Positions 11,316 through 22,854 of a stretch of 64,000 nucleotides of DNA are shown here, piece by piece. The stretch spans positions 372,001 through 436,000 of the forward strand of contig CANTUR010000423.1 of NCBI GenBank assembly GCA_947683625.1. Reading direction: 5' to 3'. The notes under the pieces were generated by a model. The model was not told where the DNA came from, searched no databases, and worked only from the letters and a program-made list of their open reading frames with translations. Each line of letters begins with the position of its first letter. The stretch's first letter is position 1. Source of the DNA: Mallotus nudiflorus. Its lineage: Eukaryota > Streptophyta > Magnoliopsida > Malpighiales > Euphorbiaceae. Both the position numbers and the translations under genes were made by a program.

Positions 11316-14300
11316 TCATTCTAAGATCATGCTCAATAAATTCAATCTCTCTTCATTGAGAGGTTTGGTGAAGATATCTATAAGTTGATTATTTGTATCA
11401 ATAAAATCAAGTGTGATATCACTAATTTGAACATCATCATGCAAGAAATGATGTTTAATGTCTATATGTTTGGTTCTTGAATGTTGAATGAGATTTTTGC
11501 TAAAATTAATATCACTTGTATTATCACATTTGATTGGAATGTGATTAAGTTGTATACTATAGTCCAACAATTATTGTTTTTGCCATAAGACTTGTGAACA
11601 ACAAAAACTTGTTGCAATATATTCAGGTTCAATAGTGGACAAGGTAACAGAAACTTGTTTCTTACTAAACTAAAAAACTAAACATTGTCCTAAAAATTGA
11701 CAAGTTCCAGAAGTGCTTTTTCTATCTAGTAAACTACTGACAAAGTCTACATCTGAATAACTAATTAAGTCAAAGGAAGAACTCTTAGGATACCAAAGTC
11801 CTAAATGCAAACTTCCACTTAAATATTTAAAAAATCTTTTGATTGCATTCAAATGAGACTTTCTAATACTAGATTGAAACCTAGCACACAAGCAAGTAGT
11901 AAACATAATGTCGAGTATACTAATAGTTAAATAAAGAAGGGAATCGATCATACCTTTAAATCGCTTTTCATCAACCAACTTTCCATTCTTATCCTTGTTG
12001 AGTTTGGTAATGGTACTCATAAGAGTTTTGCTTGATTTAGCTCCATCCATACTAAACTTCTTAAAAATATCTCTTGCATATTTAGTTTGATTGATGAATA
12101 TCTCACCTTACATTACTTAATTTGTAGTCCAAGGAAGAATTTGAGTTCACTGAGTTCACCTATCGTGCTCATTTTAAATTTTCCTTACATTAACTTATAG
12201 AATTCTTAACATAAGTAATGATTAATAACACCAAAAATACTATCATCAACATATATTTGCATAATAGGTAAGTCATGTTTGGATTTCTTTATAAAAAGAG
12301 TTGTATTAACTTTTCCTTTGAAGAAACTTTTCTCTAATAAGAAGTTGCACAATCATTCATACCAAGCTCTTGGAGCTTGTTTCAATCCATACAAAGCTTT
12401 TAACAATTTAAAAACATGATTTAGAGAATCAAAATTTTCAGAACCTCAGAGGTTGATAAACATATACCTCCTCTTCAATAAATCCATTTAAAAATGCACT
12501 TTTGACATCCATTTGAACAAGTTTAAAATTCATGAATGATGCAAATGCAAATAGCATTCTAATAGCTTTTAACCTTGTAACCGAAGCAAAGGTTTCATCA
12601 TAATCAATTACTTTCTCTTGATTATAACCTTTAGCTACTAGTTTAGCTTTATTCCTAGTTATGACATCTTGTTCATTCATCTTATTTCTAAACACCCGTT
12701 TGGTGCCTATAATAGGATGATTTTTAGGTCTAGGAACCAAGGTCCAAACCTTATTTCTCTCAAATTGATTTAACTCTTCTTATATAGCAAGGACCCCAAA
12801 TTTATCACTCAAAGCATCATTAACATTTTTTGGTTCAATTTGAGATATGAAGGCTAAATTAACAATAAACTTAAGTTGAGATCTAGTAGTTACACCCTTT
12901 GTAGTATCACCTATAATGAGGTCTTTAGGATGTGCTTCTTTTGAATTGTCAATCCTTTGAAAGTTCATCCTTCAAGGTAGGTTGAGACATCTCTTTATTG
13001 TCCTCTTTGCTTAGACCTTTAAGTTTCAAAGGCTTACTAGCATTTTCTTTTTGAGTGTTTGCACCCACATGCTTATCTATAAAATTGTCAATACTACAAA
13101 CATCATTTCTAGGATTAAGTGAGTTTGATTTATCAAATACAATATCCATTGACTCTTTAAGTACTAGATTTCTTTTATTAAAAACTTTATATGCTTTACT
13201 AGTGGTGGCATAGCTTAGGAAAATTCCTTCATCGGCTTTAGAATCAAATCTCCTAAGATTATCCTTGGTGTTTAATATAAAGTAATTGTATCCAAATACT
13301 CTAAGATATGAGATTTTGGGTTTTCTATTGTTCCAAAGCTCATAAGAAGTTTTATTTAAAATTGGTGTTTTGAAAACTCTATTTGAAATATAGCAAGATG
13401 TGTTAACGACTTCCACCCAAAAGTATAATGGTAAGTTATGTTCATGAAGCATTGTTCTTGCCATTTTCACTAGAGTTTTATTTTGCCTTTTAACTACCCC
13501 ATTTTGTTTATGAGTTCTAAGAGAAGAAAAAGTATGTGAAATACCATTTTCATTACAAAAGATTTTAAAGAATTCATTTTCAAATTCGGTTCCATGATCA
13601 CTCCTAATAGATGAAATTCAAAAATCTTTTTCTTTTTGAACTATTTTTGAAAAACTTTTAAATACTTTAAAAGCATTATTCTTATGAGTAAGAAAACACA
13701 CCCAAATGTATTTAGAGTAATCATCAACTAATACATATGCATAGTACATTCTATCGAGACTAAAAATTCTAGTTGGTCCAAACAAATCCATATGTATAAG
13801 TTTAAGTGGCCTAGAGTTCGACACTACATTTTTGAGCTTAAATGCATACTTGAATTATTTTCTCTTTTGACAAGAATCACAAGGTTTATCCTTGGAGAAT
13901 TCAAGCTTGAGTAAACCAATCACAAGTCTATGTTTACAAAAATCATTCAAAAGCTCAAAGTTTGCATGTCCTAACCTTCTATGTCATGTCCATGTGTCAT
14001 GGAAAATAAAAATTAAGCATTTTACGTCTTTATTATAAATCTTATTCAAATCAATAATATAAACATTGTCTATTCTCTCACCACTAAAAATTACTTTATC
14101 TTTATCAATACTACTAACAAAACAATTTCTAAGATAGAAAGTTACCTTATTTCCCATATCATATAATTGACTTATACTTGATAAATTATATTTAAGACCA
14201 TCAACAAGTAATATATGGTGTATAGATAAGAGTTGAGGATTATTGATTTCTCTAATGCCTATTATATTTCCTTTGGCATTATCCCCAGGTATGACATGTC

Positions 14301-14372
14301 CTCTATCATTTGCATCAAGCTTGTTGAATTGCTATTTGTCTCTCGTTATGTGTCTTGAACATCCACTATTAA
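11316..14372 (-). pseudogene. Copia pol pseudogene (protease, integrase, reverse transcriptase, RNase H)
   Basis: Read 14372 to 11316 on the - strand. The protease active site is NSGCSRHIT near 14345-14370, where functional copies have DSG. Next come the pre-integrase zinc motif (WHRRLGHA ... CDSCQKRK) and the integrase core (LIHMDLFGP at about 13800, VDDYSKYIW, HEHNLPLYFW near 13440, conserved FGY block). Reverse transcriptase follows (KAKLVAKGYNQ, MDVKSAFLNG at about 12500, catalytic YVDD at about 12250), then RNase H (CDNTSDINFSKN, SRTKHIDIKHHFL, FTKPL at 11340-11500). Multiple stops and frameshifts separate these blocks. YVDD is intact but the polyprotein cannot be made. The enzymes would copy the element RNA and insert the cDNA. 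Confidence 0.9.
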
Positions 14373-15079
14373 GATATCACTTACTTTTTATTCTTGTAGA
14401 TTTTAAGCACACCTATATAAGATAATTTAAGTGTTCTTTTGAACCCAAACCTTTCTTGGTCTAGGTTAGTTAGTCTCAAGATAATCTAAAGAAAGTAAAT
14501 TCATGTGTAGTCTTCTATAGAAGCACACATTGTTTGTGTGTCCTTTGATCATACAATATGAACATACAACATTTTTAAATTTATTTCTCCTAGGATGATA
14601 TGATTTCTTAGTATATGAAATATGCCTTTTGTGTTATAGTAATGTGTGTCTCCTAAAATTATTTTGAGTCATAGTGTAAGACATATGTTGACAATGACAG
14701 TGTGTATTTTAATAAGTTTGTGTAATATGTTTAGGTGCATTGTATTGTGTCTAATGTACATGTAAGCATGTTTAGGTTGGTTTTTCTAGCGTGAGACTTA
14801 CCCCTTTATGTCATATAGGATTAAGTCTTATAAGACTTTCTTTTACTCTTTGTCATATGAGACTTATTAGCTTTGAAAGTTTGAGTCTCAATCAGCTTAG
14901 AGGTAGAATAAATGGAATTTTTATGATGTTTTAACAAATTTAATATGTGATGATAATGAAAAAGAGGTCATTCCATTAGTATATCCAATTCTATTAGTAT
15001 TTCCATGAAATTTTTGAGAGTCAAGTAAATTATCTAAACTCTCTTTTCCTCTTTGAAATTTGGATATGGAATTTTTTAA

Positions 15080-16440
15080 CTATGCAACCTCATTCAAAAG
15101 CTTATAAATTTCATCACTTGCTTTCTTGAGTTGCTCTTCCAAGGAATTAGAAGATTTTAAATCACTAGCAAGTTTATTATTTGATTTAACAAGGCTAGAA
15201 AATTCATTTCTTAAATTTTTAAATTCTTTAGTTAAGCTAGTTAACTTATGCTTATAATGCTTCTTTTTAGAAAGTAAGCTTTTACACTTAAGCAAGAGTT
15301 TGCTCATAATAAAGCTCTCAACATCAACAAATTCATTATAATCACAATACTCATCATAAAAAGAGTTAGAAGTATATGGTACCTTTTTTTCATCTTCAAG
15401 AGTCATTAAGCAAAGATTAGTCAATTCTTATTGTTCCTCTTCCTCTTCGGATTTGGATGAATCATCCCAAGTAGCTTTTAAGGCCTTCTTATTATCTTTT
15501 GCTCCCTTATTCTTGGATTTCAGTATGGGGCACTCAATTCTAATGTGTTTTAATTTTTTGCATTCATAGTAAGTAACATCTTTAGTTTTCTTCTTATGTT
15601 CTCCTTTACGCTTTTTGTTGAAGTCCTTTATTCTTGAAGAATTTTTCTTTTTTAATAACTTTTAAAAATTTCTAGTGATTATGACAATATCACTATCTTC
15701 ATCACTAGAGTCTTTAATATTTTCCTCTTCACTATTTTCTTGAAGAACTTTTAGTGTTATGCTCTTTTTCTTCTTTTTCTTCTCCTCTTACTCTTTACCT
15801 CTTTATTTAATTATAAGCTTATGTTAGGAGCTTTTCAATAAGCACATCAATTGAAAGGGTAGAGAGGTCTTGAGCTTCCTGAGTTAAAGTGATCCGAGAT
15901 TTTCAATCCTTCTTAGGATTGATTCTTAGAATCTTATTATTTACTTCTTTCATGGAAAAATGTTTTTCAAGTTTCTTGAGGGTGGTGAGTAGAGCATTGA
16001 GGCAATTTGTCATTTCTGTAATTGATTCTTATCATTTCATCTTAAAAAGTTTATACTTATACATATGGAGTTAAACCTTCTTACTTCTCACTTGAATGCA
16101 TTCTTCATAATGATTTTCAAGTGTCTCCTACACTTCTTTTATAAATTGACAATGTTGAATCTGACTACCTTCTTCTCTAGATATAGAAGAGAGCAGTGTG
16201 ATCATAGCTCTCTTATTTTTATGATTCTTATCTTTTTGAGTTTAATTCCATTAACTTCTTTTAAAAACCACTTTCACATAATTGATTTTGGCTTTAGGAG
16301 GTTCTTAACCATCTATAATGACATCCTACAATTTAATAGAATCACTATCAAGATAGAGTTCTATTTTGAATTTTCAATATGGATAGTCACTTCCCTTAAA
16401 GAATGGTCTTAGAGAAGAAATATTTTGAATTTCACTCCCC
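15080..16440 (-). pseudogene. Copia gag pseudogene
   Basis: On the - strand, a UBN2-type gag core (LNALLTTLKKLEKHFSMKE ... TLTQEAQDLSTLSIDVL) lies at about 16000-15830. A CCHC zinc knuckle follows at about 15577-15527, reading YYECKKLKHIRIECP, in which the first cysteine is changed to tyrosine. Then comes an acidic Ser/Glu stretch, the conserved NLCLMTLEDE phrase at about 15420, and a coiled-coil Lys/Leu/Asn segment down to 15080. Stops interrupt it. Gag would form the particle that packages element RNA. Confidence 0.82.
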
Positions 16441-16479
16441 ATTATCTTGTATTCTAGAAATTAAGTTTCTAAAATTCAA

Positions 16480-16491
16480 GCTCTAATATCA
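16480..16491 (-). promoter_or_regulatory. Primer-binding site of the copia element (initiator tRNA-Met type)
   Basis: On the - strand just inside the 5' LTR the sequence TGATATTAGAGC matches the plant initiator tRNA-Met primer site TGGTATCAGAGC at 10 of 12 positions. Both differences are transitions. It fixes the element's orientation. Confidence 0.85.
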
Positions 16492-16493
16492 AT

Positions 16494-17485
16494 TGAAAGT
16501 ACCTTAGAGATGGGTGAATAAGGCTAATTAAGGATTTAAGGTAAATTAAAAATGAATTTAAGGAATGGATAAGAATTAAAAAAGAATAAAGTAGGAAGAA
16601 CAATGAACATAAAAATTTAAAGAGTTTGGATTCTCAATAATCTTACATCTCCACCTAACTTATCCCCAAGTAAGGATTTTCAATCTTACATAATCTTATT
16701 CACAAGATTGTGATTACATAAAAATTTGAGGCTTACTATTCAACCTTACAACCAAGAGTTTTTTAAGGCTATCTCTTTAAGTAAACGAATAAGAGTTTCT
16801 AAGTTCACTCTTAAACCAATTCCTAAGTGTTTTAATGGTTAAACACTTAAACCAATTTCATAAGAAATATACTTCACTGCCCTTCTAATCTATTCCAAGA
16901 ATTAAATGAAGATGAAGTCTTATTTCTATCATACAATCAACTCCCACAAGAGTTAATCAATGCAAAGAATATTGATACAAAGAAAAAATGAAGCTTAATG
17001 AATGCTTAGAGAGTTTTGACAATTAAAGAATAATTTAATGTGTATTTTTGTTATCATAACTCTAGAGCACATATATATAGGTCAAGCTTAAAAATATGGT
17101 TGTTGGAGCCAATAATTATGTCTCCAACATCTTTTTTTTAAAATTTAAAAATATGTCCATTGAATATTTTTTAAGTTTGCTATCACCATGGAAGTAAGGC
17201 TTTAGTTGTAGTCTACTATTAAGCTCACCATGGTAGCTTTGCTTCAGTTATAGCCCACTGTTGAGCTAAATTTTATCTTAGCTTTATGTCACTATGGCAG
17301 CCTTACTTTAGTCACAGTCTTTTATTGAGTTGAATTTTGACTTGGCTTTTATTGAGAGTAATATTGTACTTATGCTTATAATTACACTTAAACAAAGAAT
17401 ATTAAATGCTCAAAATTAAGTTTGTTAAAATCAAAATTAAGTTTATTAAAATCAAAATTAAGATTGATTATTGCTAAGGTCAACA
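16494..17485 (-). repeat. 5' LTR of the copia element (992 bp)
   Basis: It aligns with 8843-9918. On the + strand it begins TGAAAGTACC and ends GTCAACA, so read on the - strand it is TGTTGAC ... TTTCA, the usual TG...CA ends. Differences from its partner are numerous and mostly transitions, indicating an old insertion. Confidence 0.92.
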
Positions 17486-17490
17486 ATATT
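17486..17490. repeat. 5-bp target-site duplication of the copia element, right (ATATT)
   Basis: It follows the right LTR end and pairs with ATCTT at 8838-8842. Beyond it the hAT transposase reading continues. Confidence 0.7.
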
Positions 17491-18503
17491 TTTTAAATAA
17501 CATTGTTAAAGAGTCAACATAACAATTGACTCTTGGACTTCCATTCAGAGAACTAACTATATATGCATAACTGCACAATTATTAATGATGAATGAAAGCT
17601 TAAAAAAATTATTTCTTTTGTCACTATAACATCTCATAAGGGAGAGTACATTGTTAAGGCATTAAAGACCTATTTGATAGAGTGAGGGTTAAAAAATATT
17701 TTCTATATATGTCACTACCAACACTTTTTTTTCTAAAAGATTTTATTTGTTCTATGTTTTTAATGACTGGATGAACTACTATAATGCTTCTAAAAGGGCA
17801 GTGGGCTTCTCAATGAAAAGTAAATTTAATAAGTACCAGGGTGATCTGATAAAATAAATCTTTTAATCTTCATAATATTTTGGATCCTAAAGACAAGTTA
17901 GAATTTGTGGAATTTTCATTGTCATAAAATATATGGTGATTCTATTGGTGGAAGCTTGTTCTCTTATGTGAAATATGCACTATATGAACTCTTTGATGAT
18001 TATATTACACTCTATACACCTATTGTTATTGTTGTTAAGTTTGCTAGTTAAACTAGCAGCTTAAATGCTATTAGTGAGTCTTTGATTTCTATGGTACAAA
18101 AATGTCTATATTAAAAGCTAAATTCAAGAAGCAAAAAATAGAGTTTTGATTAGGTAGATGCAACTAATCTGAATTGGATATTAATTTAAGTGAGGTAATT
18201 TTAGAGGATAAGGGAACTTTTAATTTGCTTTAGTGGTGAAAGTTTCATGTACAAAGGTATGAATTCTTTTCAAGATTGGCTCATGATGTTATGGCTATAC
18301 TAATCTCCAATGTTGCTTCAGAGTCTGCTTTTAGCACTGGTGGTAGGGAACTTAATGTTTTTAGGAGTTCTTTGACTCTTAAAATTGTTGAATCTTCGAT
18401 ATGCACACAAGATTGACTTAAAATGCCTAATCAATCTATCTTTATTGAGGATACAATTAAAGATTTAAAGAAATTTAAAACTCGTAAGAATGATTTCTTT
18501 TAA
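17491..18503 (+). pseudogene. hAT transposase pseudogene, C-terminal part (catalytic and dimerisation regions)
   Basis: Directly after the copia element the frame resumes as RVNITIDSWTSIQRTNYICIT, the conserved hAT segment in which D.WTS is part of the active region. It continues through remnants of the domain of unknown function typical of plant hATs (VKYALYELFDDY near 17970-18000). It ends in a well-kept hAT dimerisation domain at about 18285-18480 (HDVMAI, SNVASESAFSTGG, SLTL). Stops and frameshifts separate these parts. Joining this to 8286-8837 restores the expected domain order, which confirms the copia insertion split a single gene. Confidence 0.85.
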
Positions 18504-20086
18504 TTCCAATTTTGTTTCCTTTATTTATTTTTATTACTTACTTTCTTCTTAAGCAAAATTTTCCCTAGTTGGCATTGGCCCTAATCTTACATCATCACCA
18601 AATAATTCTAACCTAAACCAGTAGTGGCAATTGTTGCTTTGCAAATATAATCAATACAATAGTAACAACTATTGCCCTTGCATATTGTTGATAATTTTTC
18701 ACTAATTTTGCTCATCATTTTATTTATTTTACATTTTAGTACTGCTTGATTCTTTATGCATTCATTTTCTTTGCATTTATATACATGTGACTATATGTGA
18801 CCACCACATATTGTGCGTCAAGTTGTTTAATGCCTATGGTATTGTTGCTCTATGCCTTTGCATATTGTTGTGGCTCTACTATGACCACTACATGTTGTAC
18901 CTTAGTTTATTTGGTGCATGTGGTATTGTTACTAATGGCAGCGATGGTGATGTTTCCACCTAAAAGATTTATAACTATGAAAATGCTTGCTTTCTTTTAA
19001 GATTATTTTTTACTTGTTATTGAAAACAAGGTTGCATTTTTATGTGAATTGATAACTTAGCATCTAAGTCCCTTTGTTTTATTGTCAATAAATTTATGTG
19101 AATATTTTCCGACCAAACTGATGATTCTAAAATTGTTGTTTTGAGCTCTTCTAAAATTCATCATCACGTTCTAATATATTCTTTCTAAAAATTTTCTTTA
19201 AAAAATGATTTGCTTTTTTGAATATTGTTATATTCTGAAATTGTTTTTATTGCTGATTTTCTTTTATCTTACTAACTAGTTATTGCTAGTGTTGTTGCTG
19301 CTGATGTTTTGATTTTTAAAGCTATGATAAAACTTCCACTAAATTTTTGTCAAATTTGTGAAAATGTTTGCCTCTATTTCTTTGGTGACAATTTATTTAT
19401 TACTGGAAATATGGAATGACTTGCATTTTTTTATGTGACTTGATAACATTAAACTCTAAGCATCACAATGTGGTGACTAGTTCATTTCACTTGCATTTAC
19501 ATATTTGTTTAAACTTTTAATCTGTGATGATCATTAATCATACTTAAACTGATTATTGCAACTTCTTTTTTATTATCTTCCTGCAAGACTTGTTTTTTTT
19601 TTTTTTTGCATGACTTGTCCATATATTTTTTGGTGGAAGTAGTTTATAACTCCCTGGCATAGTGTCTCAAATTCATTTTTTGGTGGAAGTTTAATGTTAT
19701 AGATTATATATTTATAATTTTAAGGATGAAATTTGTAATTAATCCATTTGTGAGGCATTTTTTTTGTATTTAAATACAATACACAATTAAGATTTAGGTA
19801 TTTTTATATATTTTGTAACTTATAAATTCTATGAAATTATATATACAAAAGTGAATTTATATTTTTCCTATATAATACCAATATTTTTTGTTATGTGGAT
19901 CTAAAATTTTAAGGCGTAGCCCATATAGGCCCTCTCAATAATCTAATCCAATTTTTTCTAAAATATCGATTCTTTCAATTTGATGGTTTTTCAATTTTAT
20001 CAGTTCGATTTAGTTCTTATATTATAATTGTCCAATCTTATTGGTTTAAGAGTTTGACAAACCAAATTGATCGATACTTATCTGTT
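18504..20086. other. hAT 3' region, no coding sequence recognised
   Basis: AT-rich DNA between the transposase end and the inferred right end of the hAT element. Short T-rich runs are present; the + strand frame at 18797-19000 has no recognisable domain. Confidence 0.5.
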
Positions 20087-20094
20087 GATAATAT
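20087..20094. repeat. Possible 8-bp target-site duplication of the hAT element, right
   Basis: GATAATAT, identical to 6928-6935. Confidence 0.45.
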
Positions 20095-21977
20095 ATTTAC
20101 TGACACATATAAACATTAGTTTTTTTTATTAGTTAATTGATATAAATATAGTTATATATGTATACACACACATCATACACTAATATAAAAATTAGTATTA
20201 TTTCATACTTATAATTATAAATGTTGAGAATAGTTTTATTTATATAATTTTTAAAAATAAATATATTTTTCATTAAATTGATAATAAATTTTGAATGAAG
20301 TACTAATATTGTTATTAATAATAATGAGATTGATGAGTTTTGAAATTTTTTATTAATAAATTTTCAATTTTATTATGTGATTAATATTTTTAATAATTAT
20401 TTAAATGATGTTTTGTTAAATTAATGATAAATTAGTAAAGTTAAAAGGATAGGATAATAAAAATTTAATAAAAAAAATATAGTTGTTGATAAATAGTTCC
20501 AAAGATTTAACATGAATTAGAGTTGTGTAGTATTTGAATAGTTATAAGCTACTAAATTAAAATTTTTAACCAAACACTATTATGGTAACTGAAGACAAGA
20601 AGACTATCAAGCTCAGTCCTGCAAGATAAGGAATAGAGCATTAGGGGAGTCGCTGAGGGTGTATCGATAGACCCTCTTCAATAATGTGTTGGTAGGCCCC
20701 TCTCCAACACTTAAGTAAGTGGAAGTTCAACTATGCAAATAATGAAGTTACATAAAGTAGAATGATTAAGTTACCTTTTACTTTTTGGTGTTATTATTTT
20801 TATATAGAGGCTTATCTAGGATTTACTTGCACCCCGTGTTAAGTTTATGACGTTTCTTAAGGTAAATGCTTAGTAGATCTCTTGACAGTTTTATGTAGTT
20901 TTCTACCATCACCTTATCCAGTTATCCTCGATTATTAAATTATTTAATTTGGGTGATGTAAATTTTGATTTTTGAGCAACGTTCCTTGATTCTTATCTAA
21001 ATAGTGAAGTCACACTGTGAATTGGAAGATTGGCATTGTTGGTCCTCTATTACCAATAATTGTTGAAAAAAATATGAAAGTTGAGTAGCTAATAGCATAA
21101 TTCGCTTTTTCTCTCTCTCTCAAAAAAAAGGAAAATTCTACAATATCTTCAAGGTATCTCTACTGTTAAAAACAAAAAGTAACCTATAATAGTACGTTAA
21201 TCGGTAAATATTTATAATAACTAAATGTCATTGCAGTGTAAAAAAAAATTCATTGTTCACAGATAAAATAAGGTTCACCTAAATATTTTTAAACACTTTC
21301 CAAACTTTTTTTTTTTTTTTAAAAATGAAAATTTTATTAAACAAAAACCCTATTCTTACTTAAACAATTTTACAATTGTGTCATCAATTTTAATCCCTCA
21401 TATTCAATTATTACTCAAATTTGACAATTCCATCGACCTCTCAAATTTAATTATTACTTTCAATCCCTAAGATCTAACTATCATCTAATTTATAGTGAGG
21501 TAAGTTTCTAAATGTTTATAAATTTACAATTGAGTTCAACTATCACTTTTTGATTTGTTTCATGTTTCAAAGTAATGGAATTACTATTAATATAATATGG
21601 TCAACCAAATTTTTTACTTGATAGTTTGTGATCAACCTGTACCATTATATGGTTGACATGCATCATTTTGTGGTTAACCATATATAGTTTTGTTGTTTAT
21701 TATGTTTGAGAATGATTAATGTCAACCAGAATTTTATATAACATATATATTATTTTGTGGTCAGTCACTATAAGAAATTTATTGATATATATATTCTTTG
21801 GTTTTACTTAGTATTTTATGTTGGAATATATCATTTTATTGATCACCATATGTCTATCATATATCATATTTATTATGGTTTTATATGCAAATTATGCCTC
21901 AATGGAATAACATTTTTGAAAAAGAGAATGTTATAAATATAAGTGATAATTTGGAATGGGGTAATGAAGGGTGTAAT
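20095..21977. other. Intergenic DNA with an unrecognised repeat-like segment
   Basis: Mostly AT-rich. A less AT-rich block at about 20580-20740 contains a near-perfect 22-bp palindrome (20655-20676, core TATCGATA with GAGGGT/ACCCTC arms) and looks like part of an old repeat. I recognise no gene. Confidence 0.4.
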
Positions 21978-22560
21978 TGTAACACCCCTCCCATATAGTG
22001 CACCCATTTGATGGTGGCACCGTTAATGAGGAGAGTTACCTAAAAGCTAATCACATAACTACATAATAATCCATTATCATAACATTTCTTAAATTTTAGA
22101 TGACATAATTATTTAAGATAATAACTAACTCCAAGATAATAATTCAAAGATGGCAAGTAGCATTAGATTTTATAACTTAACATATATGTACATAATAAGG
22201 TACCTTTCACCTACACAACAATAACCATAATATGAAATACAAGAGTACAAGCTATACAATAATGTAAGCAAAATACAAGAATACTAAATAGCATTGATAA
22301 CCCTCTCTCAAAGTCTCGATCTAAGATTGGATATGCATCCTTAGACCTACATATCTCTGATCTGGCCTAAGGCTCACTCTCATACACCCATCTCAAGAGC
22401 AAAAAAATCAACTACATAACAAGAGGTATAGCTTGGCCATATCATCATCCAGTGTTTTGAGAATTTTGTAGAAGGATGCTATTGAAAAGTATATTAACAA
22501 TACTTAAAAAAGAAAAATTGCATAACTACATCACATGCTAGCAAAAATATAAAAAAAAAT
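21978..22560. repeat. LTR-like fragment starting TGTAACACCCC
   Basis: TGTAACACCCCTCCC at 21978 is a start seen in many plant LTRs. The following few hundred bases are non-coding. I could not find the matching end or a partner LTR in the window, so the limits are open. Confidence 0.35.
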
Positions 22561-22854
22561 TAAAACAAAATAAAAGTTAGTAAGAATACTCTATAACTAA
22601 TAAAAGTAATTAAAAATAAAAAATCATTACACCTAACAAAAGAATTATCAACATTAGTAAAAATAAATAGTCAATCTATTTAATCTTTTATTTTTTAAAT
22701 AAATAGCTTATTATATATATATTTGGTAGAAAGAACTTCAAAAAATTGAATATACATATAATTAAGTGCCCAAATTCATATGAATTGTTCAAAATTAAAG
22801 ATAACAAATTGAAAAAAAAAATTAAATAAGTTAGAGAAATTAACTTAACATGAA

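Larger units (their letters stand above)
8843..17485 (-). mobile_element. Ty1/copia LTR retrotransposon, degenerate, inserted in the hAT transposase
   Basis: An 8,643-bp element reading on the - strand. It has LTRs at 8843-9918 (3') and 16494-17485 (5'), a primer-binding site beside the 5' LTR and a polypurine tract beside the 3' LTR. Its domain order is gag, protease, integrase, reverse transcriptase, RNase H, which defines copia. The LTRs are diverged, the coding part has many stops and frameshifts, and the protease aspartate is replaced. The gag CLMTLEDE phrase and the roughly 1-kb LTRs are typical of the large SIRE/Maximus or Tork-like plant lineages; I cannot choose between them. About 1.4 kb between RNase H and the 3' LTR has no recognisable coding content. 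Confidence 0.93.
6936..20086 (+). mobile_element. Dead hAT transposon, split by a copia retrotransposon
   Basis: The left end (GGAGTGTGCATTTTC) resembles hAT termini of the plant RICESLEEPER type, and transposase remnants on the + strand lie on both sides of a retrotransposon at 8843-17485. Without that insert the element would be about 4.5 kb. A TATATATACG promoter-like box at about 7130-7141 and a pyrimidine-rich leader precede the coding part. The flanks share GATAATAT. The TIRs themselves have decayed and I could not match them convincingly, so the outer limits depend mainly on the flanking 8-mer. Confidence 0.6.

Noticed and set aside
15889..16412. Two + strand open frames of 61 and 115 codons
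   Set aside because: They are antisense to the copia gag region, where the - strand has recognisable gag motifs.
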